From the NCBI GenBank assembly GCA_002708825.1, contig PAPF01000030.1:1-59364 (forward strand): a stretch of 59,364 nucleotides of DNA, read 5' to 3'. Position 1 is the stretch's first letter, and each line of letters begins with the position of its first letter. Below the pieces are notes generated by a model, which searched no databases, was not told the origin of the DNA, and was given only the letters and a program-made list of their open reading frames with translations. This document shows positions 40,734 to 49,137 of the stretch, piece by piece. This DNA comes from Phyllobacteriaceae bacterium (lineage in GTDB: Bacteria > Pseudomonadota > Alphaproteobacteria > Rhizobiales > Rhizobiaceae). A program made the position numbers and the translations under genes.

Positions 40734-40854
40734 ACGCCCTGGAACCCTGCACATCAGTCCTGCGGGCACAAACGCCGCCCGCGGCCGCCCGGACACTGTC
40801 TTAACGCGGCCCGGTCAGAATTGCAGGTCCGCACCGCCGCTGGCAAGACCATGT

Positions 40855-40869
40855 TTAACGAAAGGTTAA
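40855..40869. promoter_or_regulatory. CtrA-type box upstream of rcdA
   Basis: Perfect TTAA-CGAAAGG-TTAA, 122 bp upstream of the rcdA start and 28 bp beyond the end of the candidate sRNA terminator. Confidence 0.7.
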
Positions 40870-40896
40870 TTCCCCCCGGCCGGCTGCCGCTGCGGC

Positions 40897-40926
40897 AAAA
40901 AAAAGAGCCGCTTCAAGGGAAGCGGC
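40897..40926 (-). terminator. Intrinsic terminator (candidate sRNA and acyl-CoA synthetase gene)
   Basis: On the minus strand GCCGCTTC-CCTT-GAAGCGGC is a perfect 8-bp stem (40907-40914 with 40919-40926), followed by TCTTTTTTTT (to 40897). Confidence 0.92.
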
Positions 40927-41015
40927 CCATGGAAGTTTTACAGGGAGGCGTCAAACAGAATGGCTCAGGCCACTCAGGTTCGAATCCAGATAACTGGATA
41001 CCCACAGTAATGACT
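40897..41015 (-). ncRNA. Candidate trans-acting small RNA
   Basis: Roughly 110 nt on the minus strand. A 5' hairpin, ATCCAG-TTAT-CTGGAT (40984-40999), is followed by a low-structure stretch containing CGCCTCCCTG, an anti-Shine-Dalgarno-like motif, and by a perfect 8-bp terminator with a long T-run. Directly upstream are a perfect CtrA-type box (41024-41038) and a GACTC (GANTC) site (41012-41016); a second GANTC, GAATC, lies at 40982-40986. This is the typical build of an alphaproteobacterial regulatory RNA, placed beside rcdA. The 5' end is a guess. Alternatively the whole stretch is only the 3' end of the acyl-CoA synthetase transcript. Confidence 0.5.
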
Positions 41016-41023
41016 CGTCAGGG

Positions 41024-41038
41024 TTAAGCACCGGTTAA
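41024..41038. promoter_or_regulatory. CtrA-type box upstream of the candidate sRNA
   Basis: Perfect TTAA-GCACCGG-TTAA, 64 bp downstream of the acyl-CoA synthetase stop and 8 bp upstream of a GANTC methylation site. Confidence 0.65.
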
Positions 41039-41101
41039 CGGCGGTTCCGTCTTCTGCAACCGGCTGCAATTTCTTGCAGGCGAAAGCTCAGACATTCCCG
41101 T

Positions 41102-42742
41102 TCATAACGTCCTGGCCTCGTCGCGTAGCCGGAATTTCTGGATCTTGCCGGTCGAGGTCTTGGGGATTTCCGCGAAGATCACCTGCTTGGGGCACTTGAA
41201 CCGCGCCAGCAGCGCGCGGCAATGCTCGATGATCTCCGCTTCGCTGGCCGTCTTGCCCGCCTTCAGTTCCACATAGGCAACGGGTGTCTCGCCCCATTTC
41301 TCGTCCGGCTTGGCCACCACCGCGCAGGCCGCCACCGCCGGGTGCTTGTAGAGCGCGTCCTCCACCTCGATGGAGGAGATGTTCTCGCCGCCGGAGATGA
41401 TGATGTCCTTGGAACGGTCCTTGAGCTGGATGTAGCCGTCGGGATGCATGACGCCGAGATCCCCGGAATGGAACCAGCCGCCGGAAAAGGCCTCCGCGCT
41501 GGCCTCCGGGTTCTTCAGATAGCCCTTCATGACGATGTTGCCGCGGAACATGACCTCGCCGATCGTCTCGCCGTCATGCGGCACCTCGTCCATGGTTTCC
41601 GGATCGCGCACGGTCAGGCCCTCCAGCGCGGCATAGCGCACGCCCTGCCGTGCCTTCTTCGCCGTGCGCGGCCCCTTGTCCAGGGCGTCCCATTCGCCCT
41701 TCCACTCGTTGACGACGGCCGGCCCGTAGGTCTCGGTCAACCCGTAGAGATGGGTCACCGCAAAGCCGGCATCCGCCATGCCCGAAAGAACCGCTTCCGG
41801 AGGCGGCGCGGCGGCTGTGTTGAAGGTGACGGTCTGCGGGAAATCGCGCTTTTCGTCTTCCGGTGCGTTGATCAGCGTCGACATGACGATCGGCGCGCCG
41901 CACAGCGTCGTCACGCCCTCGTCGGCGATGGCGTCATACATCGCCTTTGCCCGCACCCAGCGCAGGCAGACATGGGTGGAGGCCGTCACCGCCAGCGTCC
42001 AGGGAAAGCACCAGCCGTTGCAGTGGAACATCGGCAACGTCCACAGATAGACCGAATGCTGGCCCATGCCGGAGTGGATCGTATTGGTGTAGGCCATCAG
42101 CGCCGCGCCGCGATGGTGATAGACCACACCCTTGGGATTGCCGGTCGTGCCGGACGTGTAGTTGAGCGAGATCGCGTCCCACTCGTCATCGGGCATCTCC
42201 CAGGCGAAGCCGGGATCGCCGGCCGACACGAATTCCTCGTAATCCTGCGAACCGATTCGCTCGCCCTTGGGATAAGGCGCGTCATCCGGATAGTCCGGAT
42301 CGTCATAGTCGATGACCAGCGGCTTCACGGTCGCCATCTTCAGCGCCTCCGCCACCACGCCTGAAAACTCCCGGTCGACGATCAGCACCTTCGATTCGGC
42401 ATGGTCGAGCTGGAAGGCGATGATGGCCGCGTCGAGCCGCGTGTTGAGCGAATGCAGTACCGCCCTGACCATCGGCACGCCGAAATGCGCCTCCAGCATC
42501 GGCGGCGTGTTCGACAGCATCACCGACACCGTGTCGCCCTTGCCTATGCCCGTGTTGCGCAGCGCGGAAGCCAGCTTCAGCGCGCGCGTCCAGAACTGCC
42601 CGTAGGAAATGCGCTGGCTTCCATGCACGATGGCGGTGTGGTCCGGAAAGGTCTTCGCCGCGCGTTCCAGGTAGGTCAGCGGCGTCAGCGGCTGGTAATT
42701 GGCCTGGTTCTTGTCCAGGTCGCGGTCATAGGCACTGGCCAT
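41102..42742 (-). CDS. Acyl-CoA synthetase (AMP-binding), DmdB-like
   Basis: A 546-residue ANL-superfamily enzyme activating a carboxylic acid to an acyl-AMP and then a CoA thioester. The P-loop-like motif is YTSGTTGNPKG (195-205). Later motifs are VTHLYGLTETYGPAV, WFHSGDLGVMHPDGYIQLKD and the C-terminal lysine in IPKTSTGKIQKFRLRD. The N-terminus (NYQPLTPLTYLERAAKTFPD) is typical of the medium/short-chain group that includes DmdB, the 3-methylmercaptopropionyl-CoA ligase of marine bacteria. The substrate is not provable; fatty acids are equally possible. No dmd genes are nearby. Single gene with its terminator 180 bp downstream. Confidence 0.87.
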   Translation of the reverse strand: MASAYDRDLDKNQANYQPLTPLTYLERAAKTFPDHTAIVHGSQRISYGQFWTRALKLASALRNTGIGKGDTVSVMLSNTPPMLEAHFGVPMVRAVLHSLNTRLDAAIIAFQLDHAESKVLIVDREFSGVVAEALKMATVKPLVIDYDDPDYPDDAPYPKGERIGSQDYEEFVSAGDPGFAWEMPDDEWDAISLNYTSGTTGNPKGVVYHHRGAALMAYTNTIHSGMGQHSVYLWTLPMFHCNGWCFPWTLAVTASTHVCLRWVRAKAMYDAIADEGVTTLCGAPIVMSTLINAPEDEKRDFPQTVTFNTAAAPPPEAVLSGMADAGFAVTHLYGLTETYGPAVVNEWKGEWDALDKGPRTAKKARQGVRYAALEGLTVRDPETMDEVPHDGETIGEVMFRGNIVMKGYLKNPEASAEAFSGGWFHSGDLGVMHPDGYIQLKDRSKDIIISGGENISSIEVEDALYKHPAVAACAVVAKPDEKWGETPVAYVELKAGKTASEAEIIEHCRALLARFKCPKQVIFAEIPKTSTGKIQKFRLRDEARTL

Positions 42743-42847
42743 CGTCTCGTTTCCTCCCGGCAGAAGACGCTGTTCGCTCGCTGCAATTAATCAGCCGCGA
42801 TGCCGCCTGCCAAGCGATCAGGTTACAAACCTTCGTCCGATGCCGGT

Positions 42848-43618
42848 TCAACCCGAAAGCGCGCCCAGGCCGTCATGGATCAGCTTGACCGCGACAATGG
42901 CCACCATGGTGTAGGTGAAGGGATAGAAGACCTCAGGCTTCATGCGCTTGACCAGCCAGGCGCCGGCCAGCGTGGCCAGCGGCGCGAAGGGCATCAGCAC
43001 GGCCGACGCCATGAGGTTTCCGGTGCTGAACTCGCCCAGCAGGAAATAGGGCAGCACCTTCACCGCGTTCACGATGGCGAAATAGATCACCGACGTGCCG
43101 GTATAGGTGCGCGGATGCAGGCCCAGCGGCAGCGCATACATCTGGAAGGGCGGACCGCCGGCATGGGCGACGAAGCTCGTATAGCCGGAGATCACGCCCC
43201 AGAACGCGCCGCGAATCCGGCTCGGTGGCCGTTCGACGGCCGACTTGCGCAGCTTGAGCCAGAACCATCGGCCGGCAAACAGCCCCGCGATCACGCCGAC
43301 GATCAGCTTGACCATGTCGGTGGAGACCGACGACGCCAGCCACCAGCCGATGGCGATACCGGCCAGGGCGCCCGGCAGCATGTAGAACAGCGTCTGCGTA
43401 TGCCGGTAGCCCCGCCACGTCCACAAGGAGACGATGTCCATGAGGATGAGGATCGGCAGCATGATCGCCGCCGCCTGAACAGGCGGCAGGACGAGCGTCA
43501 TCATGGGCACGCCGATCAGCGCCGTCGCGCCGCCAAGCCCGCCCTTCGACAGGCCGACAAGCAGCACGGCCGGCACACAGGCGGCATAGAACCAGGGGTC
43601 GCTGAGAAGGCCTTGCAT
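42848..43618 (-). CDS. TauE/SafE-family permease (second copy)
   Basis: A 256-residue inner-membrane protein with about eight helices, starting at the ATG of MQGLLSDPWFYAACVPAVLL. The family motifs are LVGLSKGGLGGATALIGVPM in the first half and GAFWGVISGYTSFVAHAGGP in the second. Thought to export sulfur-containing anions; the substrate is unknown. It is clearly a different subfamily from the 39.5-kb gene (the SKGGLGG motif is intact here, RGFSGFG there). It is divergent from the ThiE-like gene, 192 bp apart. Confidence 0.88.
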   Translation of the reverse strand: MQGLLSDPWFYAACVPAVLLVGLSKGGLGGATALIGVPMMTLVLPPVQAAAIMLPILILMDIVSLWTWRGYRHTQTLFYMLPGALAGIAIGWWLASSVSTDMVKLIVGVIAGLFAGRWFWLKLRKSAVERPPSRIRGAFWGVISGYTSFVAHAGGPPFQMYALPLGLHPRTYTGTSVIYFAIVNAVKVLPYFLLGEFSTGNLMASAVLMPFAPLATLAGAWLVKRMKPEVFYPFTYTMVAIVAVKLIHDGLGALSG

Positions 43619-43810
43619 GGACGTCCGTCGTCTGTCGGGGGCGGGCCGGCGCGAAACTGCCAGCCTGTCCCTGCATAGCCGGTTGCGGCACGATTGGCGA
43701 CAGGGCGGCACGATTTCCCCCGAACCTGCGCCGCGCCCTTGCGCCGCTGCCCAATTGCGACCATTTTCTGCCGCCAATCGGAAACGGTCACGAACAGGAC
43801 GCCTTCAACC

Positions 43811-44473
43811 ATGCCGCACTCAACGCCGGACACCCGCTGCCGCCTCGTCCTCATCGCGCCGGACATGGCCGATGACGGCGCGCTTGCCGCGGCCATCGCC
43901 GACGCTCTGTCGGGCGGCGACGTCGCCTCGCTCATCCTGCCGGCCTACGCTCTTGCCGAGGCCGCCTTCCAGGCCCGCTGCGCGCGCATCGTGCCCCTGG
44001 CCCAGGAGAAGGGCGTGGCGGTGATGATCGTCGACGACACCCGCACGGCCGGCCGCGTCCATGCCGACGGGGTCCACCTTGAAAATGCGAAGGCGACCAT
44101 GGCCGAGACGGCCGAACGCTTCGACGGCAAGCTGATGCTGGGCGTCGGCGGCGCCAAGACCCGTCATGACGCGCTGGAACTCGGCGAGGCCCGCCCCGAC
44201 TACATCTTCTTCGGCCGCATCGGCTACGACACGCAACCGGAGCCGCACCATCGCAACCTGGCGCTCGGCCAATGGTGGGCGGAAATGGTCACCCTGCCCT
44301 GCGTCGTCATGGGTGGCGCCGCCATCGAAAGCGCGGCCGCGGTTGCCGCCACCCGCGCCGATTTCGTCGCCCTGTCGGCGGCAATCTTCGCCGGACCGGA
44401 CAGCCCCGGTGTGGCGGTGGCGAAGGTCAACGCCCTGCTTGACGAAACAGCCCCGGAACTGGATGCGGCATGA
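43811..44473 (+). CDS. ThiE/TenI-like protein (thiamine phosphate synthase homologue)
   Basis: A 220-residue TIM-barrel protein. VMIVDDTRTAGRVHADGVHL and LGVGGAKTRHDALELGEARP followed by DYIFFGRIGYD match the thiamine phosphate synthase fold, including the loop that binds the thiazole phosphate. No other thiamine genes are near, and the overlap with a Sel1-repeat gene is not a thiamine context, so it may be a paralogue with another role. The start is the ATG at 43811; the frame upstream to 43694 has no family sequence. Its stop overlaps the next start (ATGA, 44470-44473). Confidence 0.75.
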   Translation: MPHSTPDTRCRLVLIAPDMADDGALAAAIADALSGGDVASLILPAYALAEAAFQARCARIVPLAQEKGVAVMIVDDTRTAGRVHADGVHLENAKATMAETAERFDGKLMLGVGGAKTRHDALELGEARPDYIFFGRIGYDTQPEPHHRNLALGQWWAEMVTLPCVVMGGAAIESAAAVAATRADFVALSAAIFAGPDSPGVAVAKVNALLDETAPELDAA

Positions 44474-45453
44474 TCCGGCGCGTCGCCATCACCGTCGCCC
44501 TGCTTGCGGCCGGCCCGGCGCTCGCCGCCGGTGAAAAGGCGCAGGCCGTCCTGCCCTCGCTGGCCGACCGCGTCGCTTCCGAGAGCGCCGCGCCATCGCC
44601 CGTCGACCCGCAGCGTTTCGGCCAGCACCCCGCCGACAAGGCCTTCGGCGCGTTCCAGCGCGGTCTCTACAAGACGGCGGTCAACCTTGCCCGCCCGCTG
44701 GCGGAAAAGGGCGATCCGGCGGCGCAGACGCTTCTGGCCGAGATCCTGTCGCGCGGCCTTGGTGTGCCCCGCGACCAGAAGGAAGCGGCCAGGTGGTATG
44801 TGGAGGCAGCCAGGGGCGGCAATCCCGAGGCCAAGTTCCAGTATGCCCTTCTCCTGCTCGACGGGACCAATGTGGCAAAGGACCCGGAGGAAGCCTTCCG
44901 CCTGATGGGAGAGGCGGCGGCAGCCGGCAATGCGCTGGCGCGATTCAACTATGCCCAGATGATCGTCGATCGCAAACCGGGTCCGTCCGGCCTTGCGGAA
45001 GCGGCCGAATGGTATGACCGCGCCGCGCGCCAGGGCTTGCCGGACGCGCAATACGCCATGGCCATGATCCTGGCGCAGGGCAATGCGGGACGCGACCGGG
45101 ACGAGGCCACCGCGCGCAAATGGCTGGAACTGGCCGCCAAGGGCGGCTTCGACACCGCCATGCTGGACCTGGCGGTCTGGATGGTCGAGGGACGCGGCGG
45201 CGAGCGCGATTTCGAGGCCGGCTTCCTGTGGATGCGCAATGCCGCCAAGTCCGGCAATGTCGCCGCCCAGAACGGGCTGGCCAAGCTCTACCGCATGGGG
45301 CTCGGCACGGAGGGCGATCCCATCGAGGCCGCCGCCTGGTACATCCTGTCGCGGCGCGCCGGCCTGGACGATCCGGAGATGAACATCTTTCTCGACGGCC
45401 TTACCCGCGAGCAGATGAAGACCGCGATCGAGCGCGCCAACCGCCTGCGCTAG
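44470..45453 (+). CDS. Exported Sel1-repeat protein
   Basis: A 327-residue protein with a signal peptide (IRRVAITVALLAAGPALAAG) followed by about six Sel1-like repeats, for example LLAEILSRGLGVPRDQKEAA and YAMAMILAQGNAGRDRDEAT followed by ARKWLELAAKGG. Such solenoids act as scaffolds for protein complexes, often in the envelope or in exopolysaccharide regulation (the rhizobial ExoR is one). ExoR identity is not claimed. The start overlaps the ThiE-like stop, so the two are co-translated. Confidence 0.87.
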   Translation: MIRRVAITVALLAAGPALAAGEKAQAVLPSLADRVASESAAPSPVDPQRFGQHPADKAFGAFQRGLYKTAVNLARPLAEKGDPAAQTLLAEILSRGLGVPRDQKEAARWYVEAARGGNPEAKFQYALLLLDGTNVAKDPEEAFRLMGEAAAAGNALARFNYAQMIVDRKPGPSGLAEAAEWYDRAARQGLPDAQYAMAMILAQGNAGRDRDEATARKWLELAAKGGFDTAMLDLAVWMVEGRGGERDFEAGFLWMRNAAKSGNVAAQNGLAKLYRMGLGTEGDPIEAAAWYILSRRAGLDDPEMNIFLDGLTREQMKTAIERANRLR

Positions 45454-45606
45454 GCGCCGCCGGGAGCCACGCCGGGCCATGCTCTTGCCTCGGGCCGCAT
45501 TTTGTGGTCTTGGAGCGCCGGAACAGGCCGGGCCGCGCGCGTCAGCGTGCCATGTCCCCGCGGCGGCGCCGCTGGCGGAAACCGGCAAGCAACGGAAACG
45601 GACATC

Positions 45607-46170
45607 ATGAAGATCAACGGCAACGAAATCCGCCCCGGCAACGTGATCGAGCACAATGGCGGTCTGTGGGTCGCGGTGAAGACCAACGCGGTCAAGCCCG
45701 GCAAGGGCGGCGCCTTCAACCAGGTCGAACTCAAGAACCTCATCGACGGCACCAAGCTCAACGAGCGCTTCCGCGCCTCCGAGACAGTGGAGAAGGTCCG
45801 CCTTGAGCAGAAGGATTTCTCCTATCTCTACGAGGAAGGCGAAATGCTGGTCTTCATGGACCAGGAAAACTACGAGCAGCTCGAACTGCAGAAGGATTTC
45901 GTCGGCGACCGCGCCGCCTTCCTGCAGGAAGGCATGATCGTCACGGTCGAACTCTACGAGGAAAAGCCCATCGGCATCTCCCTGCCGAGCCAGGTGACGC
46001 TGACGATCTCGCAGGCTGACCCGGTCGTGAAGGGCCAGACGGCGGCGTCCTCCTACAAGCCGGCGGTGCTGGAGAACGGCGTGCGCGTCATGGTGCCGCC
46101 CTTCATCGAATCGGGCGAGCGCATCATCGTCGACACCGACGAGATCACCTATGTCCGCCGCGCCGACTGA
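45607..46170 (+). CDS. efp: Elongation factor P
   Basis: A 187-residue factor that helps the ribosome form peptide bonds at polyproline stretches. Three domains: N-terminal KOW-like with the tip loop VKPGKGGAF (Lys33 is the residue beta-lysylated by EpmA where that pathway exists), then two OB folds. The ATG at 45607 is preferred; the longer frame has no family sequence. suhB-like gene follows at 40 bp. Several proteins in this window are Pro-rich (TolA, the 617-residue membrane protein), natural clients of EF-P. Confidence 0.97.
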   Translation: MKINGNEIRPGNVIEHNGGLWVAVKTNAVKPGKGGAFNQVELKNLIDGTKLNERFRASETVEKVRLEQKDFSYLYEEGEMLVFMDQENYEQLELQKDFVGDRAAFLQEGMIVTVELYEEKPIGISLPSQVTLTISQADPVVKGQTAASSYKPAVLENGVRVMVPPFIESGERIIVDTDEITYVRRAD

Positions 46171-46210
46171 CGCGCGCGGCTGACCGGACCGGTAGACAGG
46201 AACGAACCGA

Positions 46211-47002
46211 ATGGCGCGATCAGCGATCCTCAATGTCATGGTGCAGACGGCGCTGAAGGCCGGGCGCTCGCTGGTGCGCGATTTCGGCGAGGTGGAAAAC
46301 CTCCAGGTCTCGCTCAAGGGACCCGCCAACTTCGTCAGCCAGGCCGACCGGAAGGCGGAGGAAATCGTCTACCAGGAATTGTCGCGCGCGCGGCCGGGCT
46401 ATTCCTTCCTCATGGAAGAGCGCGGCGAGGTGGAGGGCCATGACGGCCAGCATCGCTGGATCGTCGATCCGCTCGACGGCACGACCAATTTCCTCCACGC
46501 CATCCCGGTTTTCGCCGTATCCATCGCGCTGGAGCGCCAGGGCCAGATCGTCGCGGCCGTGGTCTACAATCCGGTGATGGACGAACTCTATACCGCCGAG
46601 CGCGGCGGCGGCGCCTTCTTCAACGACCGCCGCATCCGCGTCGCGGCGCGCTCCAGCCTGGCCGACGCGGTGATCTGCACCGGCATTCCGCATCTGGGCC
46701 GCGGCCACCACGGCAATGCGCTGCTGCAATTGCGCAACGTGATGGGCGAGTGCGCCGGGATCCGGCGCACCGGCTGCGCCTCCATAGACCTGGCCTGGGT
46801 TGCCTCCGGACGTTTCGACGGCTTCTGGGAAGACGGCCTCGACCCGTGGGACGTGGCGGCCGGGATGCTTCTCGTGCGCGAGGCCGGCGGCTTCGTCTCC
46901 GACGGCAAGGGCGGGCAGGACATGCTCGACAGCGCTTCTGTCGTTGCCGGCAACGAGGATATCCACCGCCGCTTGCTGGCCACGCTTGCAAAACCCGTCT
47001 GA
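46211..47002 (+). CDS. suhB: Inositol monophosphatase family protein (SuhB-like)
   Basis: A 263-residue Mg-dependent phosphatase. Motif A is WIVDPLDGTTNFLHAIPVFA and motif B is WEDGLDPWDVAAGMLLVREA, both metal-binding. The substrate may be inositol phosphate or another sugar phosphate; SuhB also acts in rRNA antitermination in enteric bacteria. The order efp-suhB is frequent in rhizobia. The start is the ATG at 46211; the ribosome site GACAGGAACG is weak. Confidence 0.92.
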   Translation: MARSAILNVMVQTALKAGRSLVRDFGEVENLQVSLKGPANFVSQADRKAEEIVYQELSRARPGYSFLMEERGEVEGHDGQHRWIVDPLDGTTNFLHAIPVFAVSIALERQGQIVAAVVYNPVMDELYTAERGGGAFFNDRRIRVAARSSLADAVICTGIPHLGRGHHGNALLQLRNVMGECAGIRRTGCASIDLAWVASGRFDGFWEDGLDPWDVAAGMLLVREAGGFVSDGKGGQDMLDSASVVAGNEDIHRRLLATLAKPV

Positions 47003-47096
47003 GTTGCCGTTCGACTTCTTTTCTTTGCGTCATAATTACGATTAAAGTCGCGGTTAACCGGGACACGACGCGAATCGGGAAAAGGTTGGATCACGC

Positions 47097-48104
47097 ATGG
47101 CCATGGAAGAAGCGAGCGGCGCGCAGCAAGGCGTCTACGATCCGGAACGCTTGTCCTCGCCACAGGTCTTCCTGCTCTCCATGATCATCTTCCTGGCGCT
47201 GGCCGGCTTTGTCGCCGCCATCCTGTTCCGGCAGATCTCGTCGGCCTTTGCCACCAATCCCGGTCTGAACGGATTGATCCTCGGCGTGCTGGCGGTCGGC
47301 ATCCTGCTCGCCTTCATGCAGGTCATCCGCCTGTTCCGGGAAGTCCGCTGGGTCAATTCCTTCCGCCAGGGCGAGAGCGCCAGGGACCCGGTCCTGCTGG
47401 CGCCCATGCAGGCCATGCTCTCGCGCAATACCGCCACGTCGCTGTCGACCAGTTCGATGCGCTCCATCCTCGATTCCATCGCCACGCGTCTGGACGAGAG
47501 CCGCGACATATCCCGCTACCTGATCGGCCTGCTGGTCTTCCTGGGCCTGCTCGGCACCTTCTGGGGCCTGCTCCAGACCATCGGCTCCATCGGCGACACG
47601 ATCCAGTCGCTGGATCCGGGCACGGGTGATGCGAATGACACGCTCAACGCGCTGAAATCCGGCCTCGCCCGGCCGCTCGACGGCATGGGCACGGCCTTTT
47701 CCTCGTCGCTGTTCGGCCTCGCCGGTTCGCTGGTGCTCGGCTTCCTCGACCTGCAGGCCGGCCGCGCTCAAAACCGTTTCTACACCGAACTGGAGAACTG
47801 GCTGTCCTCGGTCACCGATGTCGGCTCCGACCTTTCGGCTGCCATGCGTTCGCCCGGTTCCTCCGACGAGATTCGCGAAATGGCGGAGAGCCTGCGCCGC
47901 CTGCAGGAGGCCGGCGGGTCGTCCCAGCGCGTCACCGCCGCCATGGCCAATCTCGCCGAGGGCGTGGCCGGGCTCGTCAAGTCGATGCGCTCGGAGCAGC
48001 AGATGATGCGCGACTGGGTGGAAGCCCAGGCAAGCGAGCAGAAGGCCATGCACCAGACCCTCCAGCGCGTGGCGCGGGCGCTGGAAAAGGACGGGGAAGG
48101 CTGA
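47097..48104 (+). CDS. MotA/TolQ/ExbB-like proton-channel protein (orphan stator)
   Basis: A 335-residue protein with four membrane helices (about 24-44, 58-80, 141-163, 198-220). The segment LIGLLVFLGLLGTFWGLLQT and GMGTAFSSSLFGLAGSLVLG match the pore helices of the MotA/TolQ/ExbB family. The long C-terminal helical tail (225-335) is cytoplasmic. With the next gene, 1 bp away, it should form a proton-driven stator. It is neither the flagellar MotA nor TolQ (which is at 34.3 kb). A weak CtrA-type half site (TTAA-like, 47043-47058) lies upstream. What it drives is unknown. Confidence 0.86.
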   Translation: MAMEEASGAQQGVYDPERLSSPQVFLLSMIIFLALAGFVAAILFRQISSAFATNPGLNGLILGVLAVGILLAFMQVIRLFREVRWVNSFRQGESARDPVLLAPMQAMLSRNTATSLSTSSMRSILDSIATRLDESRDISRYLIGLLVFLGLLGTFWGLLQTIGSIGDTIQSLDPGTGDANDTLNALKSGLARPLDGMGTAFSSSLFGLAGSLVLGFLDLQAGRAQNRFYTELENWLSSVTDVGSDLSAAMRSPGSSDEIREMAESLRRLQEAGGSSQRVTAAMANLAEGVAGLVKSMRSEQQMMRDWVEAQASEQKAMHQTLQRVARALEKDGEG

Positions 48105-48105
48105 C

Positions 48106-49137
48106 ATGGCGCTCGCGCGCAACCGGCGCCGGGAACGCGGCATCGATTACTGGCCCGGGTTCGTCGACGCCCTGTCGACGCTTCTTCTGGCCATCATGTT
48201 CCTGCTCTCGGTCTTCGTCCTCGCACAGTTCCTGCTGAGCCAGGAAATCTCCGGCAAGGACGAGGTTCTCAACCGGCTCAATTCGCAGATCAACGAACTG
48301 ACCCGCCTTCTGTCGCTGGAACAAAGCAACAGCCAGGACCTCAACGACCAGCTTGCCAACCTGCAGGCCTCGCTCCAGGCAGCGGAGTCGGAAAAGTCGC
48401 GCCTGGAGGAGCTTCTGGCCAGCGGCGCCGGAGCGGCCGGTGAAGCCCGCCAGCGCGTGGGGGAACTGTCCGGCCAGCTTGACGAGCAGCGCGAGATCAG
48501 CCAGCGGGCGCTCAGCCAGGTGGAGATCCTCAACCAGCAGATTTCCGCCCTGCGCCGCCAGATCGCCGCGCTGGAGGACGCGCTGGAAGTCTCCGAGCAG
48601 CGCGACCGCGAAAGCAATGCCAAGATCGCCGATCTCGGCCGCCGCCTCAACGTCGCGCTTGCCCAGCGTGTTCAGGAACTCAACCGCTACCGCTCGGATT
48701 TCTTCGGACGCCTGCGCGAAATCCTGTCCGACCGCGAGAACATCCGCATCGTCGGCGACCGCTTCGTCTTCCAGTCGGAAGTCCTGTTTGCCTCCGGCGG
48801 CGACCAGATCAACGAGGCCGGCCAGGACGAAATGGCAAAGCTGGCCGATGCCCTTCTCGACCTTGCCCGCGAGATACCCCCGGAGATCAACTGGGTGCTG
48901 CGCGTCGACGGCCATACCGACAACGTGCCGCTGTCAGGCTCGGGCCGTTTCCGCGACAACTGGGAACTGTCGGCCCAGCGCGCCATCTCGGTGGTGAAGT
49001 TCCTCGTCGACCAGGGCGTCCCGGCCGACCGCCTGGTCGCCGCCGGATTCGGCGAGTACCAGCCGCTCGACACCGCCGACACGGCCGAAGCGCGGGCGCG
49101 CAACCGCCGCATCGAGCTCAAGCTCACCGAGCGCTGA
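48106..49137 (+). CDS. OmpA/MotB-like peptidoglycan-binding stator partner
   Basis: A 343-residue protein with a cytoplasmic N-terminus, one membrane helix (about 18-45) that contains the critical Asp21 in WPGFVDALSTLLLAIM, a long periplasmic coiled coil (about 50-200, NRLNSQINELTRLLSLEQSN) and an OmpA-like domain (about 230-343, VDGHTDNVPLSGSGRFRDNW) that grips peptidoglycan. The layout is MotB-like, with an unusually long coiled coil. Start and stop of the pair are 1 bp apart, so they form one operon. Confidence 0.87.
   Translation: MALARNRRRERGIDYWPGFVDALSTLLLAIMFLLSVFVLAQFLLSQEISGKDEVLNRLNSQINELTRLLSLEQSNSQDLNDQLANLQASLQAAESEKSRLEELLASGAGAAGEARQRVGELSGQLDEQREISQRALSQVEILNQQISALRRQIAALEDALEVSEQRDRESNAKIADLGRRLNVALAQRVQELNRYRSDFFGRLREILSDRENIRIVGDRFVFQSEVLFASGGDQINEAGQDEMAKLADALLDLAREIPPEINWVLRVDGHTDNVPLSGSGRFRDNWELSAQRAISVVKFLVDQGVPADRLVAAGFGEYQPLDTADTAEARARNRRIELKLTER

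Larger units (their letters stand above)
40734..41101. other. 368-bp intergenic region with two CtrA boxes and a candidate sRNA
   Basis: No protein gene is visible. From right to left it holds a CtrA-type box (41024-41038), a GANTC methylation site (41012-41016), a candidate small RNA with terminator (41015-40897) and a second CtrA-type box (40855-40869) serving rcdA. The terminator also stops transcription from the acyl-CoA synthetase gene. Confidence 0.65.

Noticed and set aside
40970-41000. A tRNA because of GGTTCGAATCC
   Set aside because: No acceptor, D or anticodon arm can be drawn around it; the stretch fits better inside the candidate small RNA.
44224-46329. Long minus-strand open frame across the ThiE-like, Sel1 and efp genes
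   Set aside because: Antisense shadow of three recognisable plus-strand genes; no conserved sequence.
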